A DNA stretch of 64,000 nt from Carettochelys insculpta (taxonomy: Eukaryota > Chordata > Testudines > Carettochelyidae): contig NC_134137.1 of NCBI RefSeq assembly GCF_033958435.1, positions 320,818,501 to 320,882,500 on the forward strand, read 5' to 3'. Position numbers and translations under genes: made by a program. Under the pieces are notes generated by a model. The model saw nothing but the letters and a program-made list of their open reading frames with translations, searched no databases and was not told where the DNA came from. Positions within the stretch are counted from its first letter, which is position 1, and each line of letters starts with the position of its first letter. Shown here piece by piece: positions 43,338 to 55,060 of the stretch.

Positions 43338-46300
43338 TGGTGCTGGAACAATTTTTATGGTGTATCTTTGTGTGTGAGGGGAACCAAACTAAACCTGTGC
43401 ATGATGAAAACCACTTCAAGCCTTGGGTGCAACAGCATCCCCAGGACCCTAGTTCCAGCATCAATGGTTCCATCTGTTATCAGTGAAGATGAAGGCTAGT
43501 GAAACCAGTGGCACACATGGCTCAAGATGGATAAACTGGTTCTGACCATGACATGTCTGTTGATGACCCTGGTGACAAGTCCCAGAGTCTGGAACTTGTC
43601 CCTTAGTATGTAAGCTTGGGCTGTGAGTGAGTTGATAAGGGCCACTACGAAATCTAAGAGCAATGTGGGAATCAAAGTCAATTTTTTTGATGTTGACAAT
43701 GACTCTCAAGAATGAAATGAGTCTAAGCAACGTGGCAATTGAGATTCCAGCTTCATCTCTGGATTGTTCTGCTAGAAGCTAGTCATTCAGATAGGGAGCA
43801 CCTGAAGGGGCTGCTTTAACAGAAAAATTTGGTAAAGACCCAAGAGACAATACTGAATTCAAATGATAGGATGCTATGAAAATGCTGAGAGCCTACCATG
43901 AATCTCAGGAATCTTTTGTGTTCTACATAGATGCCTGTGAAAAAAAAAGCAAACAGTATTCAGAAGTCATAGACCACAGGCCTTTTTCTAACCACCATGT
44001 AATGGCTGCTAGGGTGACCATAAGAAACTTGGGCTTGCTGAGCAGTTGAGATGACAGAAATCCAGGAGTCAGATGCACCTGCCCTTCCTCTTGGGTACCA
44101 GAAAGGAAGCTGAATAGAACCCTGAGCCTGGGAAGTCTGTAGGAATGTGTTCTCCCCCCCACCCTTTTGCTATAATGAGTCTACTTCTAGGAGAAGGGTA
44201 CAATGATGAGTGGTCCCTGAAAAGGGATTGGAGTGGGCGTTGTGGATTAGGGAGCTTCATGAACTTTGTTGTCCAGCCATAGGGGATGACTTCAGGACTC
44301 ATCTTTTCCTTGAGTTGCACACTAAGCTGGTAAGACCAGTGCTAGACAACTCCCAAAGGGAGTGGATTGTTTACATGGCAGTAGGAACAGAGATTGGCAG
44401 GTCTCTGGTGGCACTTTCATATGTCCTTCCCGAGGGCTGAACTTGAGGTGAAGACAACTGTGAAAGCTGGCCCAGAGGGTGGGATCACTGGTCTTCTGAT
44501 GCTGATGAGAAAGTTTGTGCAGCTCCTGGTGGAAAACCTGGGGAGCCCTGAATTGCTGTGTACATGGTGGGCAGTAGAATTTCTGCTTGAGTGCAGATGT
44601 GTAGATAACCAGCAATCAAAGTGTGGCTCTGGAATCCTTGAAAGAGTACATCAGTCTTCTGATTAAGTAGGTGAAACTCATTGGGAAGGAGGCCCTCAGT
44701 GGTATTTTGGGCAGGTGAGCACAGCTGTAATTCCCACTGCATGATAATGCCAAATGGCCACTGAGCACGATGAGGTACTGTACTATCCATAATCAACTGT
44801 AGTACTGTTCTAGCCAGCAGCCGGACCTCCTCCAGGATAGACTGGAAACATCCTCAGTCTTGTTGAGGCAGCTTTTCAGTAAAGTCCTGCAATTTTCTAT
44901 AGTTAAGGAAGTAATATTTGGCCAGCAAGGCCTCCTAGTTTGAAATAAAATTGGAGGCTTGCTTAAGAAAAAACCTTGTGTCCCAGGAGGCCTAAGCACT
45001 TGGCCTCCTTATCTAGCAGGGTGTTGCTGTCTAGACTTTTCTGTTGCTGCTTGCACCACCAGGGACCTGAGTAGGTTGCATAGGAAAAGAAATTCTGACT
45101 CATTAGCTGGTACAGAGTACCTCTGTTTCACTTACCCCTTGGAGTTAGAAGTGCCAACAGCCAGACTGGTAGAGCAGGATGGAGAATGGCATTTTTGATT
45201 GTTAAAGCTACCCTGCTCGGTACTGAGGAAGGAAACTTGTTTACAAGCTGATGCTGCTTCTCTTGTACCTCTTCCAATGGAGTATGAAGCTCACCTGCCA
45301 CATTTTGCAGGAGTTCTTGGAATTGCCAAATATCATCTGAAGGAAAAGGGGAGACCGAAGTAACTGCAGCATCTGGAGAGGGTGATAGGAAATGCTTTTA
45401 TTCCAGCAGTATCAATAGAACCAGACTGAGCAGTTTGCTCTCAGTAACTGGGGTCAGAGCACCCGCTCAAGGGTGCCCTAAACTTGGATCCAAGTGAAGT
45501 TTCCCTTGCTTACTGGGTGGATTCTGAGTGTGAGTGCTGGGCCCAGGACCTTCAATAGGTTCAGCGAGGCAGATCAGGTGGATATTGTGGATAGCCCCAT
45601 GGAGAGGGCAAGTAGTGACTTGTGGCTTCTGGAGACGGGGTAACCTGCCATGCTCCTGGTTTTACTTTTGGATACTCGGTCATACCAAGGGTAGGGAATG
45701 CAGCCCTGGAGCTCCACCGGAATCCTCTGATAACTAAAGCTCAGATTCTGAGTCCAGTAGTGGTACTGTTGGAACTGGCAGAAACCTACAATCGACTGGA
45801 TGAGTTGAAGTGCAGCTGAGCATGTCAAGTCCTTGGTAAAGCATTGGACCTCTCTAGGTGCAGATGGCAGAGGAAGGAGATCTCAGTTCCCCTAGGGCGA
45901 ACTGCTCATGTGGCTCTGGTGCTTTTTACTGTTGTTACAGCATTGATGGCATCCCACATCCAAAGCCAGCACCAGAGCAGAGGACTGTCCTGGAACTAAC
46001 ATACCCCTTGTCATAAGAGAGGCTGACATGCAGGGCTCAGTGCTCAATATCACCAAATCCAATAGTCTTTTATGACTTCCTGTCATGATTACGTTCCTTG
46101 GAACATGCTGCTTCTCTGTGGCTAGAACCTGTGCAAGGTGCCTCATCCTTCTCTGGTTTGGAGGCAGGCTTACCGTCACGTTTTGTGTTTAAGTTTCTTA
46201 CCTTGCCTCTGGAGTAGGAAGTAGCATGGGAGTTTTAGTGGTGATACTGCAAGAGCCAGACTTAGTTTCTGTAGGTAGAGATGCAATCCTGGCTTTCTCA

Positions 46301-46910
46301 GCCAGCTGTATAATGGAGATTCCCCAGTTGGTGATTGACTTGCAGGTCTCATGGTTACTTCCATGAGCCACTTCTTGAGGCAGACAGCCCAGCCTTCTCA
46401 GGTAAGCTTTCGGAAAGCCTGGCAAATACCGTATGTGGATGAAATAAGGGCTTCTCCCAAGCAGTAGTGGCAGCATTGGTGTTTGTCACTGACTGAGAGG
46501 AAACACAGGCAAGAGGTGCAGATTTTGATTCTGGCAACTTTAGCATCATCAAGTGCCCACATATGAGTGTTGGGCTGCACTGGCAGGGGAAACCAGCAAA
46601 CAGATTTCTTCCAAGTTCCAGTCTTTCTAAAACTACTACCTGACTACATGAAAATAGGAAACAGTAGAAAAAACTAACTATATGCAGTTCTAGAACAGCT
46701 TGTATTCAGGCCATGCAGCGATGAGAAGGAACTGGAGATGCAGACAATGCAACCCAAACATTACACCTTAAACAAAACTGTGAGGTGAAATAAGGGCACT
46801 TGCATAGACCAATGGCCAGTCTTACTATCAAATTCCCTGGCTCCAGACACATGGTACACGTGTAAACCTTCACTGGAATACAAACCATCATCTGAAGACC
46901 ACTGCTATGC
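42880..46910 (-). mobile_element. DIRS fragment E, reverse strand
   Basis: On the reverse strand, from the right: a probable terminal repeat (about 46905-46725, with AAGGAACTGG and a 'catctgaagacc' end motif), a gag-like region with a degenerate knuckle (CCHYCLGEA near 46490), gag fragments (44320-46400), reverse transcriptase (GFYSASFLVPKRKG near 44080-44120; RFLRFMV near 43905) and RNase H (VLIMLDNIPGYSLRQSKKGG near 43000). The recombinase and the 3' end are missing to the left of about 42880. Heavily decayed, and a different subfamily from B/C. Boundaries are approximate. Confidence 0.65.
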
Positions 46911-46984
46911 ACCAAGCCCTCTCTAGCTACCAAATCTCCTGATCTGGCCATCACTATTGTGTCTGAGTGCCTCAGAGATTCCAA

Positions 46985-47050
46985 TGTGTTCATGCTCACC
47001 ATCACCCTGTGACAAATCCACATTGTATAGATGAGGAATTGTGACATAGA
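46985..47050 (+). repeat. MIR-like SINE, part 1
   Basis: The sequence 'ttgtatagatgaggaattg' is a MIR-type block. It continues at 51978 ('gatatgaccaaggtcacaga') if the Harbinger element is removed. Confidence 0.5.
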
Positions 47051-47544
47051 GGCTACATTTACACTATGAAGTAAATTTGAATTTAAAGCATTTAACACAG
47101 TATTAAAACATCACTGACTTCACTGTAAATACCATTAACTTTGAATTAATGAGCACTAATATCGATATCATAATATCGTCGGAACCGGTGGGTGTAGCGT
47201 CAAGGTCAAATTTAAAATTTTGAGTACCGGGCCAGTGTGGAAGCGCCATATCTCAAAATTGAATTTATTAGCCTATAGAAGTGTCCTGTGTGTATCCCAC
47301 AACGCTACGTGGTTACCCACAAGGTATGGCCGCTGCTCTCCAGGTGCGCAGGAAGGAGGTCACAGGAAGCCTACAAATTCGAATTTGAATTTATCAGCCC
47401 TCAGTCCTCGAAATATAAAGGGCACCCATAATGAAAAATTTCTTCTACCCATCACATCACACTCCATCGGTAGCCATCTACTTAATCATGAGCACTCAGT
47501 AGTGATCTGCCTAGCAGTTCTCAGGCTCACAAGAGAGCTCCAAT

Positions 47545-47843
47545 GTGGACCCATCAGGAGATTCTGGATATTCTTGCAGTTTGGGGAGATGAATCTGGTG
47601 AGTAGACTTCAGGTTTCCAAGAGAAATGCAAACATATGTGATAAGATCTTGCAGTTGATGATTGACAGAGGTTATTCCTGGGACTCTACGCAATGCCGGA
47701 TGAAGGTGAAAGAACTCCAGCAGGCCCATCACAGAGTCCAGGAAGCCATATGGTGGTCTGGGTCATCTCCACAGACCTGCTGCTATTATGAACAGCTGCA
47801 TGTGCTTCTTGTGGGGGACCCCACCACATTTGCCCATGATTAA
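47545..47843 (+). pseudogene. Harbinger Myb/SANT-like DNA-binding ORF
   Basis: From the Trp codon at 47545 one frame reads WTHQEILDILAVWGDES. After a frameshift near 47597 the next frame reads NANICDKILQLMIDRGYSWD, KVKELQQAHHRVQEA and QTCCYYEQLHVLL. The tryptophan spacing and the VKELQQA helix are those of the trihelix Myb/SANT-like ORF that accompanies Harbinger transposases and helps direct them to the element ends. The frameshift makes it non-functional. A related relic lies at 12045-12500. Confidence 0.7.
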
Positions 47844-48145
47844 TTACAACAGTTGTGGAGGCCTTGTCTGGAGTCCAGGGTGACCTGAGAGGAGCTGGAG
47901 GGCTAGAAGGAAAAGGCCAATAGAGAGGAGGATAGGGCAACCAGCAGGGGCCCAAGGAAGCTTTTCCCAACAGCCCAGATTTCTTTGTCCTAGAGCTGGA
48001 ACTAGTCCCCTCTATGCCAGTCCCCTCTACACCAGGACCAAGCTGTTCTGGTGAGGTTTTTTTTTCTGAATGCTAGAAGCGGGATGCGGATGAGTACAGG
48101 CATAGGTATTAGTATGGATACAGGTTTTCTGTGCTTCTGTGCCCC

Positions 48146-48385
48146 TCAGAACAGCATGTTCATATTTCTGGGGAAGAAGGAGTTATGCTTTTTGGAGATC
48201 TCTTTGAAGGCCTCACCCAGGTACTCTTGTATTTTTTGAGCCAGGTTTTTGGTAAGGCCTGACTTACTGCAGCTTCCATGGTAGCACACGTTGCCATGCC
48301 AGGCAACCAGATAGCGATCTGGTGTCATGGCACCACACAGCATTTTGGCAAATTTTCCAGGCTTGTGCTCACACAGGATGAGCAT
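48146..48385 (-). other. Unrecognised reverse-strand ORF inside Harbinger
   Basis: A 79-residue frame with MTPDRYLVAWHGNVCYHGSC and LTKNLAQKIQEYLGEAFKEI. It looks like real protein (mixed amphipathic, Cys and Trp) rather than compositional noise, but I cannot name the family. It may be exonic sequence captured by the Harbinger element or a nested gene fragment. Confidence 0.3.
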
Positions 48386-48449
48386 CTCTTCTTTGTTCTC
48401 TGTTAGTTTTAGGAGGGCGATATCTTTTTTGGCAACCTAAACAGCGGAA

Positions 48450-50080
48450 TTCTGATTGGATATTTTTGCAATGTTCCCTTCCCTTTTACGTTTCCCTGGA
48501 GCACATTGCTGCACTATGTGGCTGGCGGGTGCACCATCTCCCACCCTCCATGCGGCTGGCAGGCTCTCTGGGCCTTCTCCCCTTGCATGTCCCTTTCCCC
48601 TGCATTTTTTTTCAATTTACAGGAGTCCCTCCGCACCCAGCCATCCATGCAGCTGGAACCAAACCCTTCCCCCTCACCATGCGGCTGCTGGCCTCTGCAG
48701 ACCCTGCTACCACAAACCAGCATGTGCAGCACAGGTGGGGTTACCCTCCTGTATGTGGACTTTTTTCCCTGGTGAGGGCTGCTCCAGGGACCACCAATAA
48801 ACCTCTTTCTCTCAGCCCGGCAGATGGCTGCAAACACTGCCCCCACCTCCTGACATTTTTTTTTCAATTTGAGCTGGAATTGAACTCTTCCCCACCCTTC
48901 CCCCATTGCCATGTGGCTGCCAGGCTCTGCAGGCCTTGCTACTTGGGGAGGATTGCTCCAGGAACGGGTGAAAAAAGTTTTTTTCCTGCTCCAGGATAAC
49001 AGACGGCTTCCCCTGCTTTGTAGCAGTGCCTCCAGCCCTCTCCACTCCTTACCCTCCCCCCTGTAAAGCGGACAATAGCTTACCATATCCACAATGAAAT
49101 GTTCTGGATAAATGGCGGTAAATGATGGCTTGTACAATGCACGCTTTGAATCCCATCTTTAATAAGCATTGAGTGGCCTTGCAAAAAGAAACTTTTCCTG
49201 ATAGTAGAGACAGAGACCCATTCACTCTATGGGTAAGGACTTAGCTGAATTGTATCTCAGTTGTGACCTTCGTTTTCCAGCTGGCATGCCCAGCATGGGC
49301 GAGAGGCCAGGGAAGCCCAAAAGGTGCAAGCAGAAACCAGTGACATGAAAAGGGAGACAGCACAGTGTCAGCAGAGTACAGTAGAGTGTTGGCAGAGTAT
49401 GCCCGACTTCCAGAGAGACCCAGAGGCAATGCAGACAGAAACCACAACAAAGCTCATAATGGCAGAGTGACCAAATGGAAGTGCTGTGCTCCATGCTGGA
49501 GCTGCAGAGGGGCTCCTAATGCAGCAGTTGGGAATCACCTGAAGACAGGTTGCCCACCCCCCCCATTGTCACAGTCTCCAAATGTGGGGAGGCAGGAAGG
49601 GGAAAGGACAGCCTGCCACTACAGCCCCAAGGGCCACGGCAAAAGGCTGTTCCACCAATCTTGACCACACTTCTTTTGCCTTGCAGCAGAGGTACCAAAG
49701 TTGGGTGTGGAGGGCCTATAGCATGGCTGCCCGCCACTGTGCTAAGGTCTGTGGAGGACTCGCAGCAGAGGTACCTGGGTGGGAGTGGGAGGGCTGATAG
49801 CACAGCTGCCCATTGTTTAGGAAAACAACCTTCCCTCCACACCCATTCTTCCTGCAACTCAACCCCCTCCCTCCAAGTAAAAGCATTTTTTCAGTAAGAA
49901 AGACATGGTCTGATTTATTGGTTTACATTTGGTGGGGAGCACGAATCAGTTTGGTGAGTGGGGTTGGTTGTTATTACAGCAGAGCAATGCATCACCATCA
50001 TATGCATGGCGGATCATTCATGAAGCTATTTTTTAAAGTGTCCCTGATTGCTGCAGCCTCTGCATGGTTATTGGTGAATG
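48450..50080. other. Harbinger interior, non-coding
   Basis: C-rich stretches (48500-49050) and degenerate repeats between the Myb-like ORF and the 50096 insert. I recognise no product. Confidence 0.35.
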
Positions 50081-50095
50081 GCAATGTTGGAGGCT

Positions 50096-50302
50096 AACAA
50101 GAAGTCTTGTGGCACCTTATAGACTAACAGATATTTTGGAGCATAAGCTTTTTTGGGCAAAGACCCTCATGCAGCTGTTGAAGCAGGTCTTTGCCCATGA
50201 AAACTTATGCTCCAAAATATCTGTTAGTCTATAAGGTGCCACAAGACTTCTTGTTGTTCTCGAAGCTACAGACTAACACAGCTACCTCTCTGATACTTGT
50301 CA
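50096..50302 (+). mobile_element. Palindromic Penelope-like insert inside Harbinger
   Basis: Inverted arms at 50097-50165 and 50187-50255, plus a tail to about 50300 (cagactaacacagctacctc). Flanks are CAATGTTGGAGGCT (50082-50095) and CAATGTAGGAGGCT (50303-50316), a 14-bp duplication with one mismatch. It belongs to the same subfamily as the 9104 insert. The hammerhead-like segment is mutated (CTGTTGA; GAAA retained). Confidence 0.75.
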
Positions 50303-50418
50303 CAATGTAGGAGGCTGTGAGTAAGCCCTGCCTATGGCATCAGCTTTGGTATTGCAGGCATTCAGGAAAGAATCCCGCCTGGATTCGCAAATGCTGTGCA
50401 AAATAGTGCAAGCTGTAA

Positions 50419-51700
50419 TCATGGTGGGACATTAGTTTCATAAAGGTCCAAACAGATCAGCAGGCACCTGAACCTCACTTTTAAATGGCCAAAGGTGCAT
50501 TCAACTGCCATTCTGCATTTGCTGAGTCTTTGATTGACATTTTCCTTGCTGCAGTCCAGGGCTTCTGTGTAGGGTTTCATTAGGCAAGGGAGCAGACTGT
50601 AAGCAGGGTCACCCAATATTAAAGCAAGCAGGGCTGTTTTTCTGGTGGAGTGCACTGGAACAGGGCTCTGGCACCTTTTTTCCGTCAGAATGCCAGAAAA
50701 ATTTTCACCGCTGGTTCTGCAGTAGCACAGAGGCTAGGCAGGAACCCCCACTGCCCAGCAGCAGCACGGGGACCAGGGCGTTAAAATTGAACACCCTAAC
50801 CCCTACGAGGAATCATCAGACTTGAATTCTGGCACCATTTTTTCTAGGAAAAAAAAAAAGCACTGACAATAGGCATCTCCATGTTGCCGATCTTGATTTT
50901 CAAGTCTGGGAAATAGTCCCATCCATGAGCTTTCTGTTCAGTGCAGAATTTCTGAAGATGTGCACATCATGAACCTTCCTCGACCATCCCACATTGATAT
51001 TGGTGAAACGACATTTGTGATCTACCAACACCTGCAATACAATGGAGAAATACCCCTTTCTGTTTATATACTCAGAGGACAGGTGGGCCAGAGCCATGAT
51101 GGACATGTGCATGCCATCTATTGCCCCACTGCAGTTAGGAAACCCCAGGGCAGTAAAGCCATCCACTATGGCCTGTACATCTCCCAGTGTCACAGTCTTC
51201 CTGAAGAGATGCCGACAGATTACATTGGCTACCTGCATCACCACAGCCCCCACTGTAGATCTGCCAACCCTGAATCGATTTGCCACTGAGCAGTAACTGT
51301 CAGGTGTTGCAAACGTCCAAAGAGTGACTGCTGGTCAAGCCAGCCTCATTCTTGCGTTGCTGCATTTGAGGGTGGGGCCAGCACATCACAAAGTTCCATA
51401 AATGTGGACTTGCACATGCGAAAGTTCTGCAGCCATTACTCCTCATACCAGGACTCCAAAACAATGTGGTCCCACCAGTGTGTGCTGGTCTCGAGTCCAA
51501 AATTGCTGCTCCACTCTCAGCAATGCTTCAAAAACTTCATCATCATCATCATGATAGTCAACCATTATTTCACTTTGTAATTGACACAAAAATTGCACAA
51601 CAGTCTGCGAAGTTACCGTAACAGTGTGTGCAATGACTTGAAGAACTTGAAGTTCCCTGATTGTGGTAGCGCTGTTCCCCATTCATTTGTGTGTGTGGCT
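50419..51700 (-). pseudogene. HARBI1-like Harbinger transposase
   Basis: Reverse-strand fragments in order: an N-terminal segment (51682-51443) with an acidic DDDD stretch; the DDE nuclease core (51286-50900) with NRFRVGRSTVGAVV, GFPNCSGAIDGMHM (first Asp, codon 51116-51118), SSEYINRKGYFSIVLQ and VGWSRKVHDVHIFRNS (second Asp, codon 50966-50968); and, past an insertion, 50655-50419 with LGDPAYSLLPCLMKPY and SKCRMAVECTFGHLK (Glu, codon 50500-50502). All three catalytic residues persist. The ORF is broken by frameshifts, stops and the 50656-50875 insertion. The family is the nuclease that cuts element ends during transposition. Confidence 0.82.
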
Positions 51701-51977
51701 ACTGGGTGCTCTGAATTCTGGGACAGTGCTTTGCATTCTGGGATAGTGACAAACATCCCCAAACACCCACAAGCAACAGGGGCTAAGGCACTGTGGGGTA
51801 GGTACCCACAATGCAACGTTCACACAGTCAAACTTGGATAAGGCAATGGGGATGTAGAAATGTGACATGGAGAAATGGAGGGTTGAATTTCCAGAAAGTT
51901 TGTTCGAATTCATAATATTGAGGTTAAGAAATTGAATTTATTAAAAGTCATCTTTATCTCATAGAGTAGACATAGCC

Positions 51978-52013
51978 AGGGACGGATATGACCAAGGTCA
52001 CAGAGTAGAGTGA
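51978..52013 (+). repeat. MIR-like SINE, part 2
   Basis: 'accaaggtcacagagtag' is the conserved MIR segment that follows 'gatgagg...' in intact copies. It is cut again at about 52013 by the 52014-52484 insertion. Confidence 0.5.
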
Positions 52014-52484
52014 CTACATTGCCCTCTGGCAACCATGGTCTGCTGGTCCCTGGGGATGGTGGTGCTGCTGTCCCATACCAGGGCTCCTTGGTGATGGGGG
52101 CTTCTGTCCCATGGTGAGGCCCTGGGGATGGGGGCTCAGCAGCCATGCGATGGGGGGGAGTGGAGGATGGGGGCTCCTCAACCTCCTGGAGGGAGGCGCT
52201 GAGAATAGGGGATTTGCAACCACCAGGAAATGTGGCAACCGCACCATGGCAGAGCTTGCTGGCAGCAGGGGCTGCCCCCATGGGTTGATGGGGAATGGGA
52301 CAGCTGCCCCACAAAGGAGCTCCCTGAAAGCAGGGGATGTTGCCCTGAAACACCAGGTGCCAGGGAACAGAAGCCCTGCAAAATACAGGACAGTTTGATC
52401 ATTTTCTTAAAGAAGTCGGGGTGCCTGTGTGAGACAGCTTAAATAAGAGACTGTCCTGGTAAAAACAGGACAGAGGGTCACCCT
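52014..52484. mobile_element. Nested MITE-like insertion in the SINE
   Basis: The left side (GAGTGACTACATTGCCCTC) and right side (aggacagagggtcaccctat) are imperfect inverted ends of a repeat with a 'gggtgac' terminus. The interior is G-rich. Removing it joins two MIR-like parts (51978-52013 and 52485-52570). Confidence 0.45.
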
Positions 52485-52570
52485 ATCACAAAGGAAAAAT
52501 AGCCCAGAGCTGGGAATGAAGTCCTTAACTTCCAGCCCTGTGTCCCAACCACTGGACATCCTTCCTCTTC
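52485..52570 (+). repeat. MIR-like SINE, part 3
   Basis: 'cagagctgggaatgaagtcc', then 'ccagccctgtgtcccaacc' are the distal MIR-type motif. Confidence 0.5.
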
Positions 52571-53165
52571 TCCCTTTGTCTGAGGTGTTCTCCAATCCAC
52601 AGAGGAGACATTGGTGATCTTTGCAGAAATGCTGAATGCAAGAGAGTTCCAAGCTCTCCCTGTGCTATGGTGATAGTGGCAGAAGTTTACCAGTGTGTCC
52701 TTATGTCTAGAAACTCTTTCAGTGAGGCACTCAGAGGAACAGAAAAATGCTCTGAAGTCTGAGATGCTGTCTCATGTCACAATTCACCTCCGTATTAATC
52801 AGTGATACTTTGCACCTTGCTTGTTGGTATACATGGCTTCATAAATCTGTCCTGTCCTGTCCTAAAAAGCCTAGAATGATGCATCAAGGTTCTAATTCCA
52901 GGCACATCACTGCACTAATGGCACAGATGCAAGACTACTGAACTGAGGAACACAAACTGACAGTTACCATGTTATCTCCTTTCACTAAGTAACACCCTCA
53001 TGTATTGCAGCTGGAACTCCCCTTTTCTTACTACCATGAGTTAAGATAAGACAGCCATGTCAGCACCAATGACATGCCAGCATCCAGCCGTGGTATCTAT
53101 TGCTGGATGGTGGCAGAGAGCGCTCAGTTCAGGGGTAGATGCCAACTGTCAGTAGCACCAGGAAC
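52571..53165. other. Non-coding, nothing recognised
   Basis: Intergenic sequence without a supported feature. Confidence 0.4.
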
Positions 53166-53169
53166 CTAC

Positions 53170-53337
53170 CTGAGGCCTGGTCCACACTAGTGTTAGGTTG
53201 ATGTAAGGCAATTTATGTTGATCTAACTCTGTAAGCATCTACACTGTACCATTGCTCCTGTGGATCTTAGTTGCCTGCTATACTATCATTTAATCTCCAC
53301 CTCTGCAAAAAGGCCTAACACTTAGGTTGATGTAGTT
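53170..53337. repeat. MITE fragment
   Basis: The start 'ggcctggtccacactag' and the inner 'aggttgatgtaa' repeats are typical of a DNA-transposon MITE end. The right end is not resolved; the RTE-like LINE follows. Confidence 0.4.
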
Positions 53338-53460
53338 ATCATGATCATCAATAACCATGGGCTCAGCGCCTGTTGGTGTCTGATGCTTTCCTCACCGTTT
53401 CCTTCCATCTTTCCCTGTCCAGTGCAGAGTGGCTTAGTTTCTATAGACAAGCTCCACATC
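53338..53460 (-). repeat. RTE-like LINE 3' end, second copy
   Basis: The complement encodes KLSHSALDRERWKETVRKAS and DTN, and ends in a GAT-rich tail. It is the partner of the 15458-15570 copy. Confidence 0.5.
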
Positions 53461-54123
53461 ATCTACCTGTTCTCTGTGGGGTCTGCCTCTCCTATTCAAA
53501 CCATCCATTATGCCGAATACCAGGGTCTTGATTTTTCGTTCGTTGTTCATTCTGTAACTTCTGTTGTCTAACCTTCTGCAGTACGTTCTCTTTCGGCTGT
53601 ATGCAATCTCCATGTATAAACTGCACTGCTAACATTGCCTGCTGCTGGCTTTGATAGCCCAAACCAGACCACCCTGGGGTTAAAAGCTGGCACCACCCAT
53701 CCCAGACTGGTCAGCCCAACCTGTCTCGTGGGGCTGACAGCAGAAGCTGCATGGCTCTATGACCCTGCTAAATTGTCAGCCCAAGCCATGTAAGCCAAAG
53801 AGAAATGGCATGTGCCAGCCATGGGCATCTAACTGCACCGTAGATATACCCTCCTAGGCTGGAAGAGGGGCAACTCCTTTGGTATCCCCACAGTACTGCC
53901 AGCTCCCTACTGGTCACTTAGAAACTTTGGGTGCATGGATGCCTTCCTAGTTAGGGCATTGACTAAGACACATGAGGAGAACAGGAAGTCCAGGACCAGA
54001 CTCAAACAGTTACCCTCTGAGGGAAGGAGGGAGAAACCTGATGAAGAAAACACTTTATAGTATGTAACTAAAATATGATTACAAGTTACCTCTGAGCCAA
54101 TGTCAGAGCTACATAGTCAGCTG
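53461..54123. other. Non-coding, nothing recognised
   Basis: No supported feature up to the DIRS copy C left end. Confidence 0.4.
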
Positions 54124-54302
54124 CTTCTTCATCGAGTGTCCCCGTGGGTGCTCCACAATAGGTGTCGGGCTCGCCCGGCGCTGGAGATCGGAATTCTTCC
54201 AGCAGTTTCTCCTGGATTGCGCATGCGCCGGCGCGCACCGCTCCCTTGCGCGTCCCCGGCCACATGCGCGATCCGGTCCCCGCCAGTTCCTTCTCAACCG
54301 CC
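54124..54302 (+). repeat. DIRS copy C left inverted terminal repeat
   Basis: Complementary to 59333-59512 and nearly identical to the left repeat of copy B. Confidence 0.88.
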
Positions 54303-54379
54303 ATCAGCTGCAGACAGAATCCGCTCAGGCTACGGCCAGAGTCAGATTAGACAGTGTTTCTACGTGTAAATTGTTGTTT

Positions 54380-54412
<33 letters not shown>

Positions 54413-54586
54413 GAGAGGACAAAGAGAATATTAAAAAAAAAAAAGGAGAAAGAGAGGAGCAGAGAAGAAGAGTGGACATGAAGGCCAGTAGGTCGCCCGC
54501 TGCCCTGCAGGCCGGGGTCCGCGATTCGGGTAAACAGGCACGGATAAGGTGCTAAGTACCCTATTAACAGTAAAAGACTCACCGAG

Positions 54587-55060
54587 ATGGCTTCTTCAGG
54601 CTTTAAAAAGTGAGAGTCCTGCTGTGAAGCTATGCCGGCCTCTGATGGGCATAGTGAATGCATACAACGCCTGGGAGAATCACACGTTACCCAGAAGTGT
54701 TCCCACTGTACTAAGCTCACAGCCAGGGCAAGGAAAGACAGAGAAATGCGTCTTAAAATGCTCTTGTTTGATAAGGCCCTTCAGCCAGACGTGCCGGAGA
54801 GGCAATCAGAAGGGCCCTCTGGGTTCCACAAAAGGAAGGCAGTTTCTCTGACCCCCTCGGTGCAAAAACAGAAGGAGCTCTCCCCAGCTCGATCCCTGCC
54901 GGCGGTTTCAGCGAGCAGGACGGGCGGAGCACACAGCCCCCAGCCGCATACTCAGGCAAGTGGCACCGCGGCAACGCACGTGGCAGAGGCACGGACAGCC
55001 AATACCCCAGTGGACACTCCTGGGCGGGGATGGAATCTCAGTTATCTCAAGGGGAGTTAA
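54587..55060 (+). pseudogene. DIRS copy C gag N-terminus
   Basis: ATG 54587 is followed by TGA (54611-54613), the same stop as in copy B. From ATG 54632 a 142-residue frame runs through CIQRLGESHVTQKC, where the second knuckle cysteine is Arg, and then through FHKRKAVSLTP. The large deletion near 54990 shifts the frame before the gag body. Confidence 0.75.

Larger units (their letters stand above)
47051..51977. mobile_element. Harbinger DNA transposon with transposase and Myb-like ORF
   Basis: The terminal inverted repeats are GGCTACATTTACACTATGAA at the left and the complement of GGCTATGTCTACTCTATGAG at the right. The element carries a forward Myb/SANT-like ORF (47545-47843) and a reverse-strand HARBI1-like transposase (50419-51700). 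This is the two-gene plan of autonomous PIF/Harbinger elements. It is inserted in a MIR-like SINE (flanks 46985-47050 and 51978-52013). It has itself been invaded by a palindromic insert (50096-50302) and by a roughly 220-bp insertion at about 50656-50875. Both genes are broken. Confidence 0.85.
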
